From assembly GCA_964623885.1 (NCBI GenBank), contig CAZUVM010000148.1, positions 1 to 64,000 on the forward strand: a DNA stretch of 64,000 bases, written 5' to 3'. The notes beneath the pieces are model-generated. The model was not told the origin of the DNA. It did not search any database and worked only from the letters and a program-made list of their open reading frames with translations. Made by a program: the position numbers and the translations under genes. Source of the DNA: CAZUVM01 sp964623885. Its GTDB lineage: Bacteria; Verrucomicrobiota; Verrucomicrobiia; Limisphaerales; UBA8199. Position 1 is the first letter of the stretch. Each line of letters starts with the position of its first letter. Positions 34,953 through 44,419 of this stretch are shown here, piece after piece.

Positions 34953-37900
34953 TCAGGGTGCCCAACTCAGGCGGTAAAATGCATAAGATGGCGGGCCGCC
35001 AAGGTCGCTGAAGTTATCGGTGCAAACGAACAAACCACCTCCCGGAGCATTTGTCGTAAGGATCGTAGTCCAACTCACCAGGTCTGTTGAGCGTTGGACG
35101 TAAAAGGTGTGGCCACTAGAGCCTGTAAAACTAATCGTTAATGGGTTGCTACCGGGGTTGATGAGTCCGCTTACCTTGCCGGTCACGGCGCCTGAATTGG
35201 TGACGGTCACGCTGACCGCGGTTGAATCCACCGAACTCGATCCATCGTAAGACGCCCGGGCAAAGATGGAGTAGCTTCCTGCCGGCATGCCATTCCACGT
35301 GTATTTGTAAGGCGGAAGTGGCGCTTCTCCTAGCAAGGTGGCGTTGGTATTGTAAAACTGCACCTTGCCAACCGTATGATTGCCGTTGGTGGTGACCGAG
35401 GCGGTCAAAAGGACATTGGAGGCTGCGTTGAACGAACTGCCATTGGTGGGAGCGGTCAATGCCACCGCGGGAACGCCGGTTCGTGCCGCGGCCAGGAGAT
35501 CAGCAATTTGCGCTGTCGTGAGCGTCTTGTTAAAAATCGCCACCTCGTCCACAGCCCCGTTGAAGAAATGGCCGGTATTGACTCCCAGAAACCCTGTATT
35601 CGTGAAAATTGTTGGCGGCGTAAAAAAGTAGTACAGAGCCATGGGGTAGGAAGCCAGCGTCGAGTTGGTGGCCAGGTAAAACAAGCCACTATTAGTTCCC
35701 ACACCAATGACAAGGGCGACGAAGGTCCATTGATTGGACGGCACGGTGAGCGATGAACCGTAGGAAAAACCGTCCCGCTCGTAGCTAAGAGTGTTGTTGT
35801 TGTAGGAGTAAGAGCCGAAACCAAACCAGAAGCTGTTCGTGCCGCCCCAGGATACAATGCCCGAATTGGTTCCCTGCGAACCAGCGGATTTGACCCAGGC
35901 GGTAATGGTGAGGTTGCTGCTGTTAAGATTTAGCGCAGGGAAGGAGATGCTGGTATCCGCGCCATCGAATTGATAAGCCGTGTTGGCCGCCTCGAAGCCC
36001 GGGAACGCGGGCGCACTCGGACCATTCGTGCCGAGGACGAGGCTGCCATTGTTGGTACCGTTGTGCCCGCCCGCCAGATCGAAAGCGGTCGTGCCGGAAG
36101 TCTCGTTCAAACGCCAGTACGCCGCCGGTCCGAGGTTGAGTACCGCGTTGGAGTAGGCCGACGAGAAATTAGGAAAAGGAGTTGTTACGGTGACCGACGC
36201 GGACGCCATGGCGCCAGAGCCATCGTTGATAGTGTAATTAAACGTATCCACCCCGAACCAATAATCAAAAGGCGTATAGATCACATTTGTGCCGGCAATA
36301 ACGGCAGTGCCGCGTCCCGGGTGGGCGACGGACTGGAGGGTCAGCGGCAGGTTGTAGGGATCGGTATCGTTGGCGAGCACGTCGATAGTGACCGGGGTAC
36401 TCGGCGCGGTGTTGGTAATATCATTCGCCGGAGTCGGCGGAAGATTGGTGATGTTGATGTTAACCGGCAATGAACTAACGACGCTGGCGCCATCATACAC
36501 CGCTCGCGCGAGCAAAGTCACAGGCCCGGCAGTGGCCCCGGATAAAGTTGCCTGGTAAGGGGGCGTAGTGGCTTCGCCAAGCAGGGTCGGCCCGTCATAG
36601 AATTGCACCGTTCCGATGCTGTGGCCGTTGGTGGTCACTGAAGCAGTAACCAGGATATTCGACAACGCGACGAAAGAACTGCGATTTGCGGGAGCGGTGA
36701 GCGCTATCGACGGCAGCAGAATCTGTGAGGCCGCAAGCTGAGCGGCAACCTGGGCGGCTGTGAGTGACTGATTGTAGACCGCCACCTCATCGATATCGCC
36801 GCTAAAATGGCCGGACGAGCCGGCGCCAATGTGGGAGGCACTGCCAAAAGCTGCGGGTGCATTCGCTCCCGGGCTGGTCCAAGAATTCAAGGTGGAATTA
36901 GTGGCCATAAAGATCGTAGTATCCGTCGAACTGACGACGAGGGCCACGAAGGTCCACTGATTGGTTGGAACCACAAGGGGCGACGTGAGAAGATTTCCGT
37001 TCCAATAGGCGCAAAGCGTATTGTTAGTATCGGCCAACAGGAACTCGGCTCCGGGATTGCCGGCGCCCTGCCAGCAGAAAACGCCTCGATCATGGCCTTG
37101 GGTGCTATTGGGATTGACCCAAGCGCTGATAGTAACAGTGTTGGTGTTTAAGTTCAGTGCCGGCACGACAACGCTGGTAGTCGTGCCATCGAACTGATAG
37201 GCCGTATTGCTTGCTTCGAAGCCCGGGAACATCGGCGGCGTGGGGCCGCTCACTCCCAAAATCATCAGGCCATTGTTGATGCCGTTGTATCCACCCACTG
37301 AATCATATGCGATTCCGCCTGCGGGTTCATTCAGACGCCAGTAAGCGACCGGTCCGGCAGCGAGCGTTTGCGTGTCATATGGAGGCGGATCAACTACCGT
37401 CAGCGTGACCGAGCCAGTGCCCGTGCCATAGCTATTCGACGCCCACAGCGTGTAAATACCCGAGTTTGTCGTTTGCAAATTGGTCAACGTAAGTGTCGTG
37501 CTGTTCGCGCCGGGCACGTTCTTATTATCGACGGTCCATTGGAGGCCCAAAGCCGGCTGGCCGACGACCGAGGCGCTGAAGGTCACACTTGAGCCGGTGT
37601 AGTTGGTAACACTCGTCGGCGTGAGGACAACGGTCGGAGGCCCGAGTGCGATTCGATACGCACCTCGGCCGTGAGTCGCTGCCAGGAGATAGTTTCGTGC
37701 CCAGGCCAGGTGCAACACCTGAACATTGGCCGGACCTTCGTTTGCAGGCGACCACGTGACGCCCTGGTCTGGCGAGCCGAAGACACCCAGATCCGACCCG
37801 ACATAGATGTAATTCGAATTGAAAGGCGCGACGACTACCGAATGCAAGACCGCCGACCCGGCGCTCAAGTTGGTCCAAGTCGCGCCGCCATCGAACGTGC

Positions 37901-39896
37901 GGTAGAGGCCTGATCCAGAAAAGCAGGCGTACACGGTGTTGATATTGTTAGGATCAATCGCCAGACCGGTGCAGGCGGTGGCGGCCCCTGGACTCTTCCG
38001 GGTCCAAAACGGCCGAGGCGCCGTGCCGTTGGTCGTTTGATACACGCCGGCGTCGTTATAGCCGATCCAGATAATGTCAGAGTTGCCCGGCGAAACGGCA
38101 ATCGCGCCGATAAAGGACAGGTCCAGCCGAGGATTGGCGTTATTGGTGGTGATACAGGCCCAGGTCGGCGTGGCGGCTTTGACATTCACGCTGCGCCAGA
38201 GGTTACTGCCACCGGCCAGCATTGTATTAGGATTGTTGGGATCGAGAATGAATGGGGCAATGAAGTTCGCGGCGTGTGGCGCGTCGGGATCATCCAGGTC
38301 GTAACCCGGCGCCACACCGGCGTCGCCGATGCCGCCAAAGATGTAACTCTCGCTTACAGCACCGTCGGTGCTGCGATAGATTTGCAGATAAGTATATTCG
38401 CCGTAGAAATAATTCGGATCTGTGGGGTCGGCGGCGCAGAACCCGCCGTCACCTTGGCCCCAGGTAGTCCAGCTTGTGACCTGTCCCGGTTTCCATTTCG
38501 TGCTGCCGTTGTCCTGGTTGCCAAGGATCGTGGTGAAGGTTGTCGGGTTGGCAGCGATGCCGTAAGGCTGAGTGATGCCGAGATTGTGGTTGAGGTTGAG
38601 CCAACCAGCGTTAGTCGTGACCGTGTAAATGTTGGTGGCACAATAGAGCCCTCCGTCGTTGCCAAAATACACCGTTGTGTTGTTCACACCATCAAACCCT
38701 GGTGCGCTGACAATGGCATGGTGGTCGGCGTGAACCGAAACCATGGCGTTATTGTTCTCATTGACTATCCAATCGCTGATTTTGGTCAGGGTTGTGCCGC
38801 CATCCGTGCTGCGCCAGAGGTCCAGTCCGCCCACGACCAGGTTGCTGGGGGAGGTCGGATCAACCCAAATGCAGTTGGCATACCAACCTTGGCTGCCAAG
38901 ATAGTTGCTTCCGGTGTTTCGAAGCGTGTAGGAGATGCCACCGTTGGTTGAAATCCACAGCGTTCCATTGTTGGTGTCCTGGCTCGCGTAAACGATGTTT
39001 GGATTCGAAGGCGCGTACGCCAGCTCGATCCGTCCATTAGTCGCAACTCCGCTGGCTGCGTACCAGGTGCTTCCGACATTGGTCGAGTAAATTGCCGCAA
39101 CGATGCCGTAATTCATTCCCGCTGCGATGCACTGAGTGCCGTTCGTGGGATTAAAGGCAATGTCCAGAATGGCGCCCGGCAGATAGGGTGTGGTCCAGTT
39201 TGTGCCTGCGTCGGTGCTGCGAGCTATGCCGTCCGACATAGCGGCCAGGATTACCCGGTTGTTCGTCGGCGAGATAGCCAAACGATTGATGTTATAGTAA
39301 TTGAGCGAAGTGTTATTCAGTTGAACCCAGCTTGCTCCCCCATCGTAAGATTTGAAAACGCCCGCCCCGGGAATCGCATCGGCATTGCCGAATCCTTCAC
39401 CGGTACCCGCGTAAAGCACGCTGGGATTGGTTTGGTCGAGGGCCAGGCAACTGATGGCAAGGCTGCCCATCCAATCGTCGCACGGGAAGAAACTCGCTGC
39501 GCTATTAGTGCTCTTCCAAACGCCACCACCCACCCCGCCAACCCATATCGTGCCGGGTTGCGTCGGATGAACCACGAGCGATCTAGTCCGCCCACCAATG
39601 TTGCCCGGACCAAGCCATTCCCAATTGTTGGTGTTCAACGTGGCAATTAGAGGGCGAGGACCGGCGGCTTTGGGCAGCGCCGCGCCGGGCCATGCGGCCG
39701 GGTTATACTTCATCTGCTGAGCCTGCTGCCACGCGTCCGCCAGGCTGTTGGTGGCGGGGTTTTTGTTGCGCAGATGCAAAGGAGGCACCGGTACGAACGG
39801 CTGTGCCTGAAGGATAGGTTCAAGCGCAAAACCCAAAGACAAAAGGACCACCACACCCCCGGTAAGACGATTACAGTTGCGGCGCTGACGGCCCAT
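34953..39896 (-). CDS. Giant secreted BNR/sortilin-like protein with duplicated LamG-Ig modules
   Basis: 1647 residues with a signal peptide (about 1-31, cleavage after LQAQ). Residues 90-750 are BNR/Asp-box propeller repeats with SxDxGxxW-type turns (SYDGGASW, STDAGTNW, TFDGGATW, SPDQGVTW). Residues 752-836 are an Ig-like domain. Then two similar modules occur: LamG-like 841-1055 with Ig-like 1064-1150, and LamG-like 1248-1470 with Ig-like 1477-1567. A cadherin-like domain (VTIDVLANDTDP, YTINDGSGAM) lies between them at about 1157-1238. The end (HTFYVQRSTDLVSWT, AFYRLSW) is the short C-terminal domain of verrucomicrobial secreted proteins. Adhesion or glycan binding is inferred. A good promoter lies upstream. 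Confidence 0.85.
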   Translation of the reverse strand: MGRQRRNCNRLTGGVVVLLSLGFALEPILQAQPFVPVPPLHLRNKNPATNSLADAWQQAQQMKYNPAAWPGAALPKAAGPRPLIATLNTNNWEWLGPGNIGGRTRSLVVHPTQPGTIWVGGVGGGVWKSTNSAASFFPCDDWMGSLAISCLALDQTNPSVLYAGTGEGFGNADAIPGAGVFKSYDGGASWVQLNNTSLNYYNINRLAISPTNNRVILAAMSDGIARSTDAGTNWTTPYLPGAILDIAFNPTNGTQCIAAGMNYGIVAAIYSTNVGSTWYAASGVATNGRIELAYAPSNPNIVYASQDTNNGTLWISTNGGISYTLRNTGSNYLGSQGWYANCIWVDPTSPSNLVVGGLDLWRSTDGGTTLTKISDWIVNENNNAMVSVHADHHAIVSAPGFDGVNNTTVYFGNDGGLYCATNIYTVTTNAGWLNLNHNLGITQPYGIAANPTTFTTILGNQDNGSTKWKPGQVTSWTTWGQGDGGFCAADPTDPNYFYGEYTYLQIYRSTDGAVSESYIFGGIGDAGVAPGYDLDDPDAPHAANFIAPFILDPNNPNTMLAGGSNLWRSVNVKAATPTWACITTNNANPRLDLSFIGAIAVSPGNSDIIWIGYNDAGVYQTTNGTAPRPFWTRKSPGAATACTGLAIDPNNINTVYACFSGSGLYRTFDGGATWTNLSAGSAVLHSVVVAPFNSNYIYVGSDLGVFGSPDQGVTWSPANEGPANVQVLHLAWARNYLLAATHGRGAYRIALGPPTVVLTPTSVTNYTGSSVTFSASVVGQPALGLQWTVDNKNVPGANSTTLTLTNLQTTNSGIYTLWASNSYGTGTGSVTLTVVDPPPYDTQTLAAGPVAYWRLNEPAGGIAYDSVGGYNGINNGLMILGVSGPTPPMFPGFEASNTAYQFDGTTTSVVVPALNLNTNTVTISAWVNPNSTQGHDRGVFCWQGAGNPGAEFLLADTNNTLCAYWNGNLLTSPLVVPTNQWTFVALVVSSTDTTIFMATNSTLNSWTSPGANAPAAFGSASHIGAGSSGHFSGDIDEVAVYNQSLTAAQVAAQLAASQILLPSIALTAPANRSSFVALSNILVTASVTTNGHSIGTVQFYDGPTLLGEATTPPYQATLSGATAGPVTLLARAVYDGASVVSSLPVNINITNLPPTPANDITNTAPSTPVTIDVLANDTDPYNLPLTLQSVAHPGRGTAVIAGTNVIYTPFDYWFGVDTFNYTINDGSGAMASASVTVTTPFPNFSSAYSNAVLNLGPAAYWRLNETSGTTAFDLAGGHNGTNNGSLVLGTNGPSAPAFPGFEAANTAYQFDGADTSISFPALNLNSSNLTITAWVKSAGSQGTNSGIVSWGGTNSFWFGFGSYSYNNNTLSYERDGFSYGSSLTVPSNQWTFVALVIGVGTNSGLFYLATNSTLASYPMALYYFFTPPTIFTNTGFLGVNTGHFFNGAVDEVAIFNKTLTTAQIADLLAAARTGVPAVALTAPTNGSSFNAASNVLLTASVTTNGNHTVGKVQFYNTNATLLGEAPLPPYKYTWNGMPAGSYSIFARASYDGSSSVDSTAVSVTVTNSGAVTGKVSGLINPGSNPLTISFTGSSGHTFYVQRSTDLVSWTTILTTNAPGGGLFVCTDNFSDLGGPPSYAFYRLSWAP

Positions 39897-39945
39897 GCGG
39901 AGTACCCAAGCGATGAAAAAGCGAACAAAAGGGTAACTAATCCTT

Positions 39946-39974
39946 ATTGTGAATTAATCTCCAGAAAATGTCAA
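39946..39974 (-). promoter_or_regulatory. Sigma70-like promoter for the giant BNR protein gene
   Basis: On the minus strand a perfect TTGACA (39974-39969) is followed after 17 bases by CACAAT (39951-39946), which fits the -10 consensus at four of six positions. The ATG at 39896 would be about 45 bases from the start of transcription. Confidence 0.5.
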
Positions 39975-40003
39975 GCGGATTTCCGAAGGTCCTGACGGTC
40001 TTT

Positions 40004-40852
40004 TTATACCTCCTTGACCACGCCCCAATAGACATCCAGCCGTTTGTCGAGGTAAAGCTTGACCGCGCGCACAAGGGTCCGCGCTTCCAGTTTCTGACCC
40101 GCCGCAACGATTTGCTTCAGAGTCATTTGCGGTCGTACCGAAAAGCAATCCTGGGCAATGATGGGACCCTCGTCCAGGTTCATGGTCACGAAATGCGCCG
40201 AGACCCCGATTATTTTGACACCCTGCTCGTAGGCTTGTCTATACGCCTGCGGACCGGGGAAGCTCGGTAGCAGCGACGGGTGGATATTGATAATCTTGTT
40301 CTTGTACCGCCAGACGAAGTTTGGAGAAAGAATCTTCATGAAACGCGCGAGCACAACAAAATCGATCTCATGCTCGTCCAGCAGCCGCAGAGCAGCGTTT
40401 TCCGCTTTGAGCCGGTCTTCCCAGGGCAACTGCGCAAATGCGAGGCCGGCCTGGCGGGCGAGCGGTTCAAGCTCACGCCGATTGGAAAGCACCACCACCG
40501 GCTCGGACTTTTTCAGGCCGCCGTTTTTAATCGCCTGCAGCAGCGCCTCGAGGCAGTGAGGTTCGCGCGTCGCCAGAATGGCCATGCGCTGACGGCGGCG
40601 AGGATCGGTGAACCGGACCTTAATCTCCATGTCGAGTTGGGCCGCCAGTTTCTCGAGGCCGCGAGAGATGCCGGCGCGATCCATTCGACCCTCTTTCCAG
40701 GACGCTTGAAGCGTCATGCTGAACTGGCCGCGCGTGACCTGCTCCTCCAGGCCCTCGATGTTGGCTCTCTGTTCGAACAGAAAGTTCGTAACGCGGGCGA
40801 CGACGCCGGTTTTGTCCCGGCCGATGACCGTAATGGTGGCAAAGCGGCTCAT
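40004..40852 (-). CDS. purU: Formyltetrahydrofolate deformylase
   Basis: 282 residues from the ATG at 40852 (MSRFATITVIGRDKTGVVAR); an upstream ATG at 40900 adds only a polar stretch. Residues 1-85 form an ACT domain (VTNFLFEQRANIEGLEEQVT). The rest is a formyl transferase domain with LEALLQAIKNGGLKKSEPV, FVVLARFMKILSP, INIHPSLLPSFPGPQAYRQA and HFVTMNLDEGPIIAQD, which hold the Asn/His/Asp catalytic residues. The enzyme releases formate from 10-formyl-tetrahydrofolate and so supplies formate and balances one-carbon pools. Length and motifs fit PurU. It is divergent from the NahK-like gene. Confidence 0.93.
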   Translation of the reverse strand: MSRFATITVIGRDKTGVVARVTNFLFEQRANIEGLEEQVTRGQFSMTLQASWKEGRMDRAGISRGLEKLAAQLDMEIKVRFTDPRRRQRMAILATREPHCLEALLQAIKNGGLKKSEPVVVLSNRRELEPLARQAGLAFAQLPWEDRLKAENAALRLLDEHEIDFVVLARFMKILSPNFVWRYKNKIINIHPSLLPSFPGPQAYRQAYEQGVKIIGVSAHFVTMNLDEGPIIAQDCFSVRPQMTLKQIVAAGQKLEARTLVRAVKLYLDKRLDVYWGVVKEV

Positions 40853-41014
40853 AAGTGTGGTTCGGTCCGGTTCCGGCGGCGAAGATTTCCGTCGCCTCAA
40901 AAAGTTTGTTCGACGGCGGCTGGACAGGCCAGAGAAATCGGGTTGCCTCGGTGTAAATACGGATTGCCAGCCTGCGCCCGTGCGGCCAACATCCGGGCCG
41001 CAGTTGGATCAGCT

Positions 41015-42121
41015 ATGGCCTACCAGGAAAAACAACTCCAGGAGATCTCGAAAAAGTTTCAAATCTACGGCGAAATTTTGCACGCCGAGACTTTGAAAAT
41101 TGGTCACATCAACGAGACTTACACCGCCACGTATGACCAGGGCGGTACGCGAGTGCGTTACATCCACCAGAAAATCAACGGCCACGTGTTCAAGAACCCG
41201 GTCGGCGTGATGCGGAACGTCATGCGGGTCACGACGCACATTCGCAAAAAGCTCGAGGCGCGCAATGTGCGCGATGTGACGCGGCGCTCGCTTATCGTCA
41301 TTCCCACGCGCGACGGCAAATCGTTTTTCCAAAATGGCGACAGCGAAGTGTGGCGGACGTTTGTTTTTGTTGAAGGCGTTGAAACGTACGAAGCCGTGCA
41401 AACGCCGGACCAGGCATTCCAGGCGGGCCGCGCCTTCGGCGAGTTCCAGCATCATCTTGTTGATCTGCCGGGAGAAAGGTTGCTTGAGACCATTCCCAAT
41501 TTCCATCACACGCGCAAACGCTTTGCCGCGCTGCAACAGGCGATTCAGAAAGACCACTACAACCGCGCCAAGGAAGCGGGAGCCGAGATTGATTTTGCGC
41601 TCCAACACGAACCAGTGGTGGACGTGATCCTCAATGCCATGGCCAAAGGTCGGATCCCTGAGCGGATCACCCACAACGATACCAAGTTCAATAACGTCAT
41701 GCTCGACGTGCTCACCGGGGAGGCCATGTGTATCGTGGATCTCGATACGGTGATGCCGGGCTGTGCCCTCTATGATTTTGGCGACATGGTCCGCACTACC
41801 ACCAGTCCAACGCTCGAAGACGAACTGGATCTTACCAAGGTAAAGATGCAGATGCCGATGTTTAAAAAGCTGGCTGAAGGTTATCTCTCAACCGCAGGCC
41901 AGTTCTTGACGCGGACCGAAAAGTCGCACATCGCGTTCTCCGGCAAGCTGATCACTTTTGAAATCGGGATTCGGTTTCTGACCGATTACCTCAGTGGTGA
42001 TCAATATTTCCGCATTCATCGTCCGGCCCACAACCTCGACCGCTGCCGCACACAGTTCAAATTGGTCGAGTCCATCGAGCGGCAGGAAGAGGCTATGCAG
42101 AAGTATGTGAACCGGATTTGA
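41015..42121 (+). CDS. APH-fold sugar kinase, N-acetylhexosamine 1-kinase-like
   Basis: 368 residues from the ATG at 41015 (MAYQEKQLQEISKKFQIYGE). The frame is open back to 40280, but that stretch is antisense to purU and was dropped. The aminoglycoside-phosphotransferase fold is shown by RYIHQKINGHVF (ATP-binding Lys region), ITHNDTKFNNVML (catalytic Asp) and CIVDLDTVMPG followed by YDFGDMVRT (metal-binding Asp). The VDLDTxMPG-xxxx-DFGD pattern matches NahK-type anomeric kinases that phosphorylate N-acetylhexosamines at C1. The substrate here is inferred only; no pyrophosphorylase or phosphorylase gene accompanies it. Confidence 0.82.
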   Translation: MAYQEKQLQEISKKFQIYGEILHAETLKIGHINETYTATYDQGGTRVRYIHQKINGHVFKNPVGVMRNVMRVTTHIRKKLEARNVRDVTRRSLIVIPTRDGKSFFQNGDSEVWRTFVFVEGVETYEAVQTPDQAFQAGRAFGEFQHHLVDLPGERLLETIPNFHHTRKRFAALQQAIQKDHYNRAKEAGAEIDFALQHEPVVDVILNAMAKGRIPERITHNDTKFNNVMLDVLTGEAMCIVDLDTVMPGCALYDFGDMVRTTTSPTLEDELDLTKVKMQMPMFKKLAEGYLSTAGQFLTRTEKSHIAFSGKLITFEIGIRFLTDYLSGDQYFRIHRPAHNLDRCRTQFKLVESIERQEEAMQKYVNRI

Positions 42122-42147
42122 GCTCCGTCACGCGCGGCTGCCGACAC

Positions 42148-43554
42148 TCACTTTTGTAACTCGGTAATCTCCGGTTCGTGCCCGTTCGCGGGCAGCCGCA
42201 ACGCCGTTTCCACCGGTCGCAGCTCAGGTAGCTCTTTGCCGGCGGCGCCCGCGGATAGCTTGATCAGCCTTTCGCCGCTGGGCCGGACCATCCGATCGTA
42301 ACTCCCCACCGCGTCGTTAAAAGCGGACGTGGCTCCGTCTAGTCCCATCCGGAGCCTTTTGAAGTGTTCAAAGAACTTTGCCACGCGCGCGTAGAGCTCC
42401 TGGGCTGCTTCGCCGATTTGCTGCGCGTTCGCTGTCTGCGCGTGCTGCTGCCAGGTCACGCTGACTGAGCGCAGCAAAGCAATTAGCGAGGCGGGCGTGG
42501 CGAGCAGGATCCGCTTGCTTGCCGCCCAGACAATCAGGTCGCGGTCGCCTTCCAACGCCGCGCTGAACAATGATTCCGCCGGCAAAAACAGCACGACATG
42601 GTCCAGCGCGTTCGGAAATTGGCTTGGGTAGTCGCGTTCTGCGAGGTTTCTGATTGTGGCCTTGAGTTTCGCGGCATGCGCCTGCAGACACTCTAATCGT
42701 TTGCCAGAATCCGCGGACTCCATTGCGTTCAAAAAATCGAGATCCGGGACTTTGGCATCCACTATAATAATCCGTTCGCCCGGCAAACGCACCACCAGGT
42801 CCGGTTTTCCGTCACCCGCTTGCGTCTGCTCGGCAAAGTCGCAATGCGCGCTCATCCCAGCCGCCTCAACGACGCGCCTCAACGTTTCCTCGCCCCATCG
42901 CCCGCGCGCCTGGTTCGATTTGAGCACAATCCGGAACTGCTGCGTCTCCTGGGCCAGCGCCTGGCTTTGCTGCGTCAACGTGTCGAGCTGCTTCTTCACT
43001 TCACCGAGAGCCGTCGACTGTGCGTTCTCCGATTGCTGCAGCCGTTTTTGATACGTCTCCAGTTGCTGCTTCAGAGGCTCGACTAAAGTGGCAATGGCCT
43101 GTTGCCGCTGCGCCAGGTCGCCTTTGGCACCTTCCTGCAGTGTCTTCACAGCTTCGGTCACGCGCTCGATGAACTGGGGCTGCAATTCGCGCAGGGTGTC
43201 TTGGCTGAGCGATTTGAAATGCATCCGTAAATCCGCCAGCGCCTTCTCCTGGGATTCCTTAAGTTCGCACAAGGATCGTTCGTGCGCCGCGCGCTGATCT
43301 ACCAGCATCTTCTCGGCCGCTCCTCGATTGGCTTCTGCCGCGGCCCCATCACTCCGCGCCTGCTGTAGTTGTGCGCGGACCTGAGTTAGTTCCGACTCTC
43401 GTTGAGTCAGTTGTTGTCGCAGCTCGTTTTCCAGTCTGTTATCCGCCGGCGAAACTCGGCCACGCCCGAAGAACCAACCGAGCACCACGCCAACCAAGCC
43501 ACTCAGAATGAGGCCAAGGAGTAGATAGCCGCTCGTGGACACAGGCAGAGTCAA
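42148..43554 (-). CDS. rmuC: DNA recombination protein RmuC
   Basis: 468 residues. An N-terminal membrane helix (YLLLGLILSGLVGVVLGWFF) is followed by a long coiled coil (about 40-200) and the nuclease-like RmuC domain: NQARGRWGEETLRRVVEAAG, PDLVVRLPGERIIIVDAKVP (PD-(D/E)xK-like core) and FPNALDHVVLFLPAESLF. RmuC limits inversion at short repeats in E. coli. Translation begins with TTG, whose last two bases plus the next form the TGA stop of ridA (TTGA), so the pair is translationally coupled. The connection between the two products is probably only positional. Confidence 0.92.
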   Translation of the reverse strand: MTLPVSTSGYLLLGLILSGLVGVVLGWFFGRGRVSPADNRLENELRQQLTQRESELTQVRAQLQQARSDGAAAEANRGAAEKMLVDQRAAHERSLCELKESQEKALADLRMHFKSLSQDTLRELQPQFIERVTEAVKTLQEGAKGDLAQRQQAIATLVEPLKQQLETYQKRLQQSENAQSTALGEVKKQLDTLTQQSQALAQETQQFRIVLKSNQARGRWGEETLRRVVEAAGMSAHCDFAEQTQAGDGKPDLVVRLPGERIIIVDAKVPDLDFLNAMESADSGKRLECLQAHAAKLKATIRNLAERDYPSQFPNALDHVVLFLPAESLFSAALEGDRDLIVWAASKRILLATPASLIALLRSVSVTWQQHAQTANAQQIGEAAQELYARVAKFFEHFKRLRMGLDGATSAFNDAVGSYDRMVRPSGERLIKLSAGAAGKELPELRPVETALRLPANGHEPEITELQK

Positions 43555-43934
43555 AAATGCGCTATCACTTCAATCTCCACATTCGCGCCTTTCGGCAACG
43601 CCGCCACCTGGATAGTCGAACGTGCAGGGAAATCCGTGGTAAAGTGCCTGGCGTAGATTTCATTCATGCCAGCGAAATCCGCGAGGTTCGTCAGAAAGAC
43701 TGTGCTTTTCACCACGTTGGCAAACGTGAGCTTCTGGTCCTCCAGGATGGCTTTGACGTTCTCCAGCACACGCTCGGTTTGGCTTTTAATATCTCCACTC
43801 ACCAGGTTTCCGGTCGCGGGATCGATTGGGATTTGCCCGGCGCAAAAGAGCAGGTCGCCGATGCGCACGGCATGATTGTACGGGCCGACGGCCGGCGCGG
43901 ACTTGGCAGGTTTTATGATTTGTTTCTTGGGCAT
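43551..43934 (-). CDS. ridA: RidA-family enamine/imine deaminase
   Basis: 127 residues, the usual size. Signature sequences are VGPYNHAVRIGDLLFCAGQI, FANVVKSTVFLTNLADFAGM and ARSTIQVAALPKGANVEIEV; the Arg of ARSTIQV binds the substrate carboxylate in studied members. RidA hydrolyses reactive 2-aminoacrylate and related enamines made by PLP enzymes, protecting the cytoplasm. It overlaps rmuC by four bases. The 275 bases upstream, up to the divergent DUF2934 gene, hold no gene or repeat that I could recognise. Confidence 0.93.
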   Translation of the reverse strand: MPKKQIIKPAKSAPAVGPYNHAVRIGDLLFCAGQIPIDPATGNLVSGDIKSQTERVLENVKAILEDQKLTFANVVKSTVFLTNLADFAGMNEIYARHFTTDFPARSTIQVAALPKGANVEIEVIAHF

Positions 43935-44209
43935 AAAAGCAATTCGGATAGAAACGCTGACATTTCGGAGTGAATACTATCGCCTTGAGGCTCTCGGTCA
44001 AGGCATGGGAACGCCGGCCCTGCGGGTAACACCCCATTCTGCGAAATTGAGCGATTTGATATCCTGAAGCCCTGCATTCGCAGTTTGGTTTGCGTTCGAA
44101 GAAATAGCTCGAAACCGCCCTGGCTACGGCCAGCCAATACTGCGGATGCGCGAATCGCGGCCCACGCTGAGCCGCACCAGAACGCAAGGCAGAACACCAC
44201 ATACGTACT

Positions 44210-44407
44210 ATGGCAAAACGCATGGATAATGGGAATGGTCGTCCGACGCACGAACAAATAGCGGAGCGCGCCAAGGCGCTTTATGAAGCCAGCGGTAAAG
44301 TGCAGGGCCGGGATCTGGACAATTGGCTCGCGGCCGAGGCCGAATTGATTTCCGCCCGCCGGCCAGTCGCCGAGGCCCGTGTCTACAAAGATTCACCACA
44401 TCATTAA
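44210..44407 (+). CDS. DUF2934 small protein
   Basis: 65 residues. The core PTHEQIAERAKALYEASGKV and QGRDLDNWLAAEAEL matches DUF2934, a short helical domain found in soil bacteria. Function is unknown. It is followed after 12 bases by a basic DUF6496-type protein, and the two probably form one transcription unit. Confidence 0.8.
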   Translation: MAKRMDNGNGRPTHEQIAERAKALYEASGKVQGRDLDNWLAAEAELISARRPVAEARVYKDSPHH

Positions 44408-44419
44408 CCAACCCAGCTT

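Noticed and set aside
38037..38951. Plus-strand frame of 304 codons
   Set aside because: Antisense to the BNR repeats of the giant protein; no recognisable domain.
40280..41014. N-terminal extension of the NahK-like kinase by 245 residues
   Set aside because: This part is antisense to purU; the kinase fold begins at the ATG at 41015.
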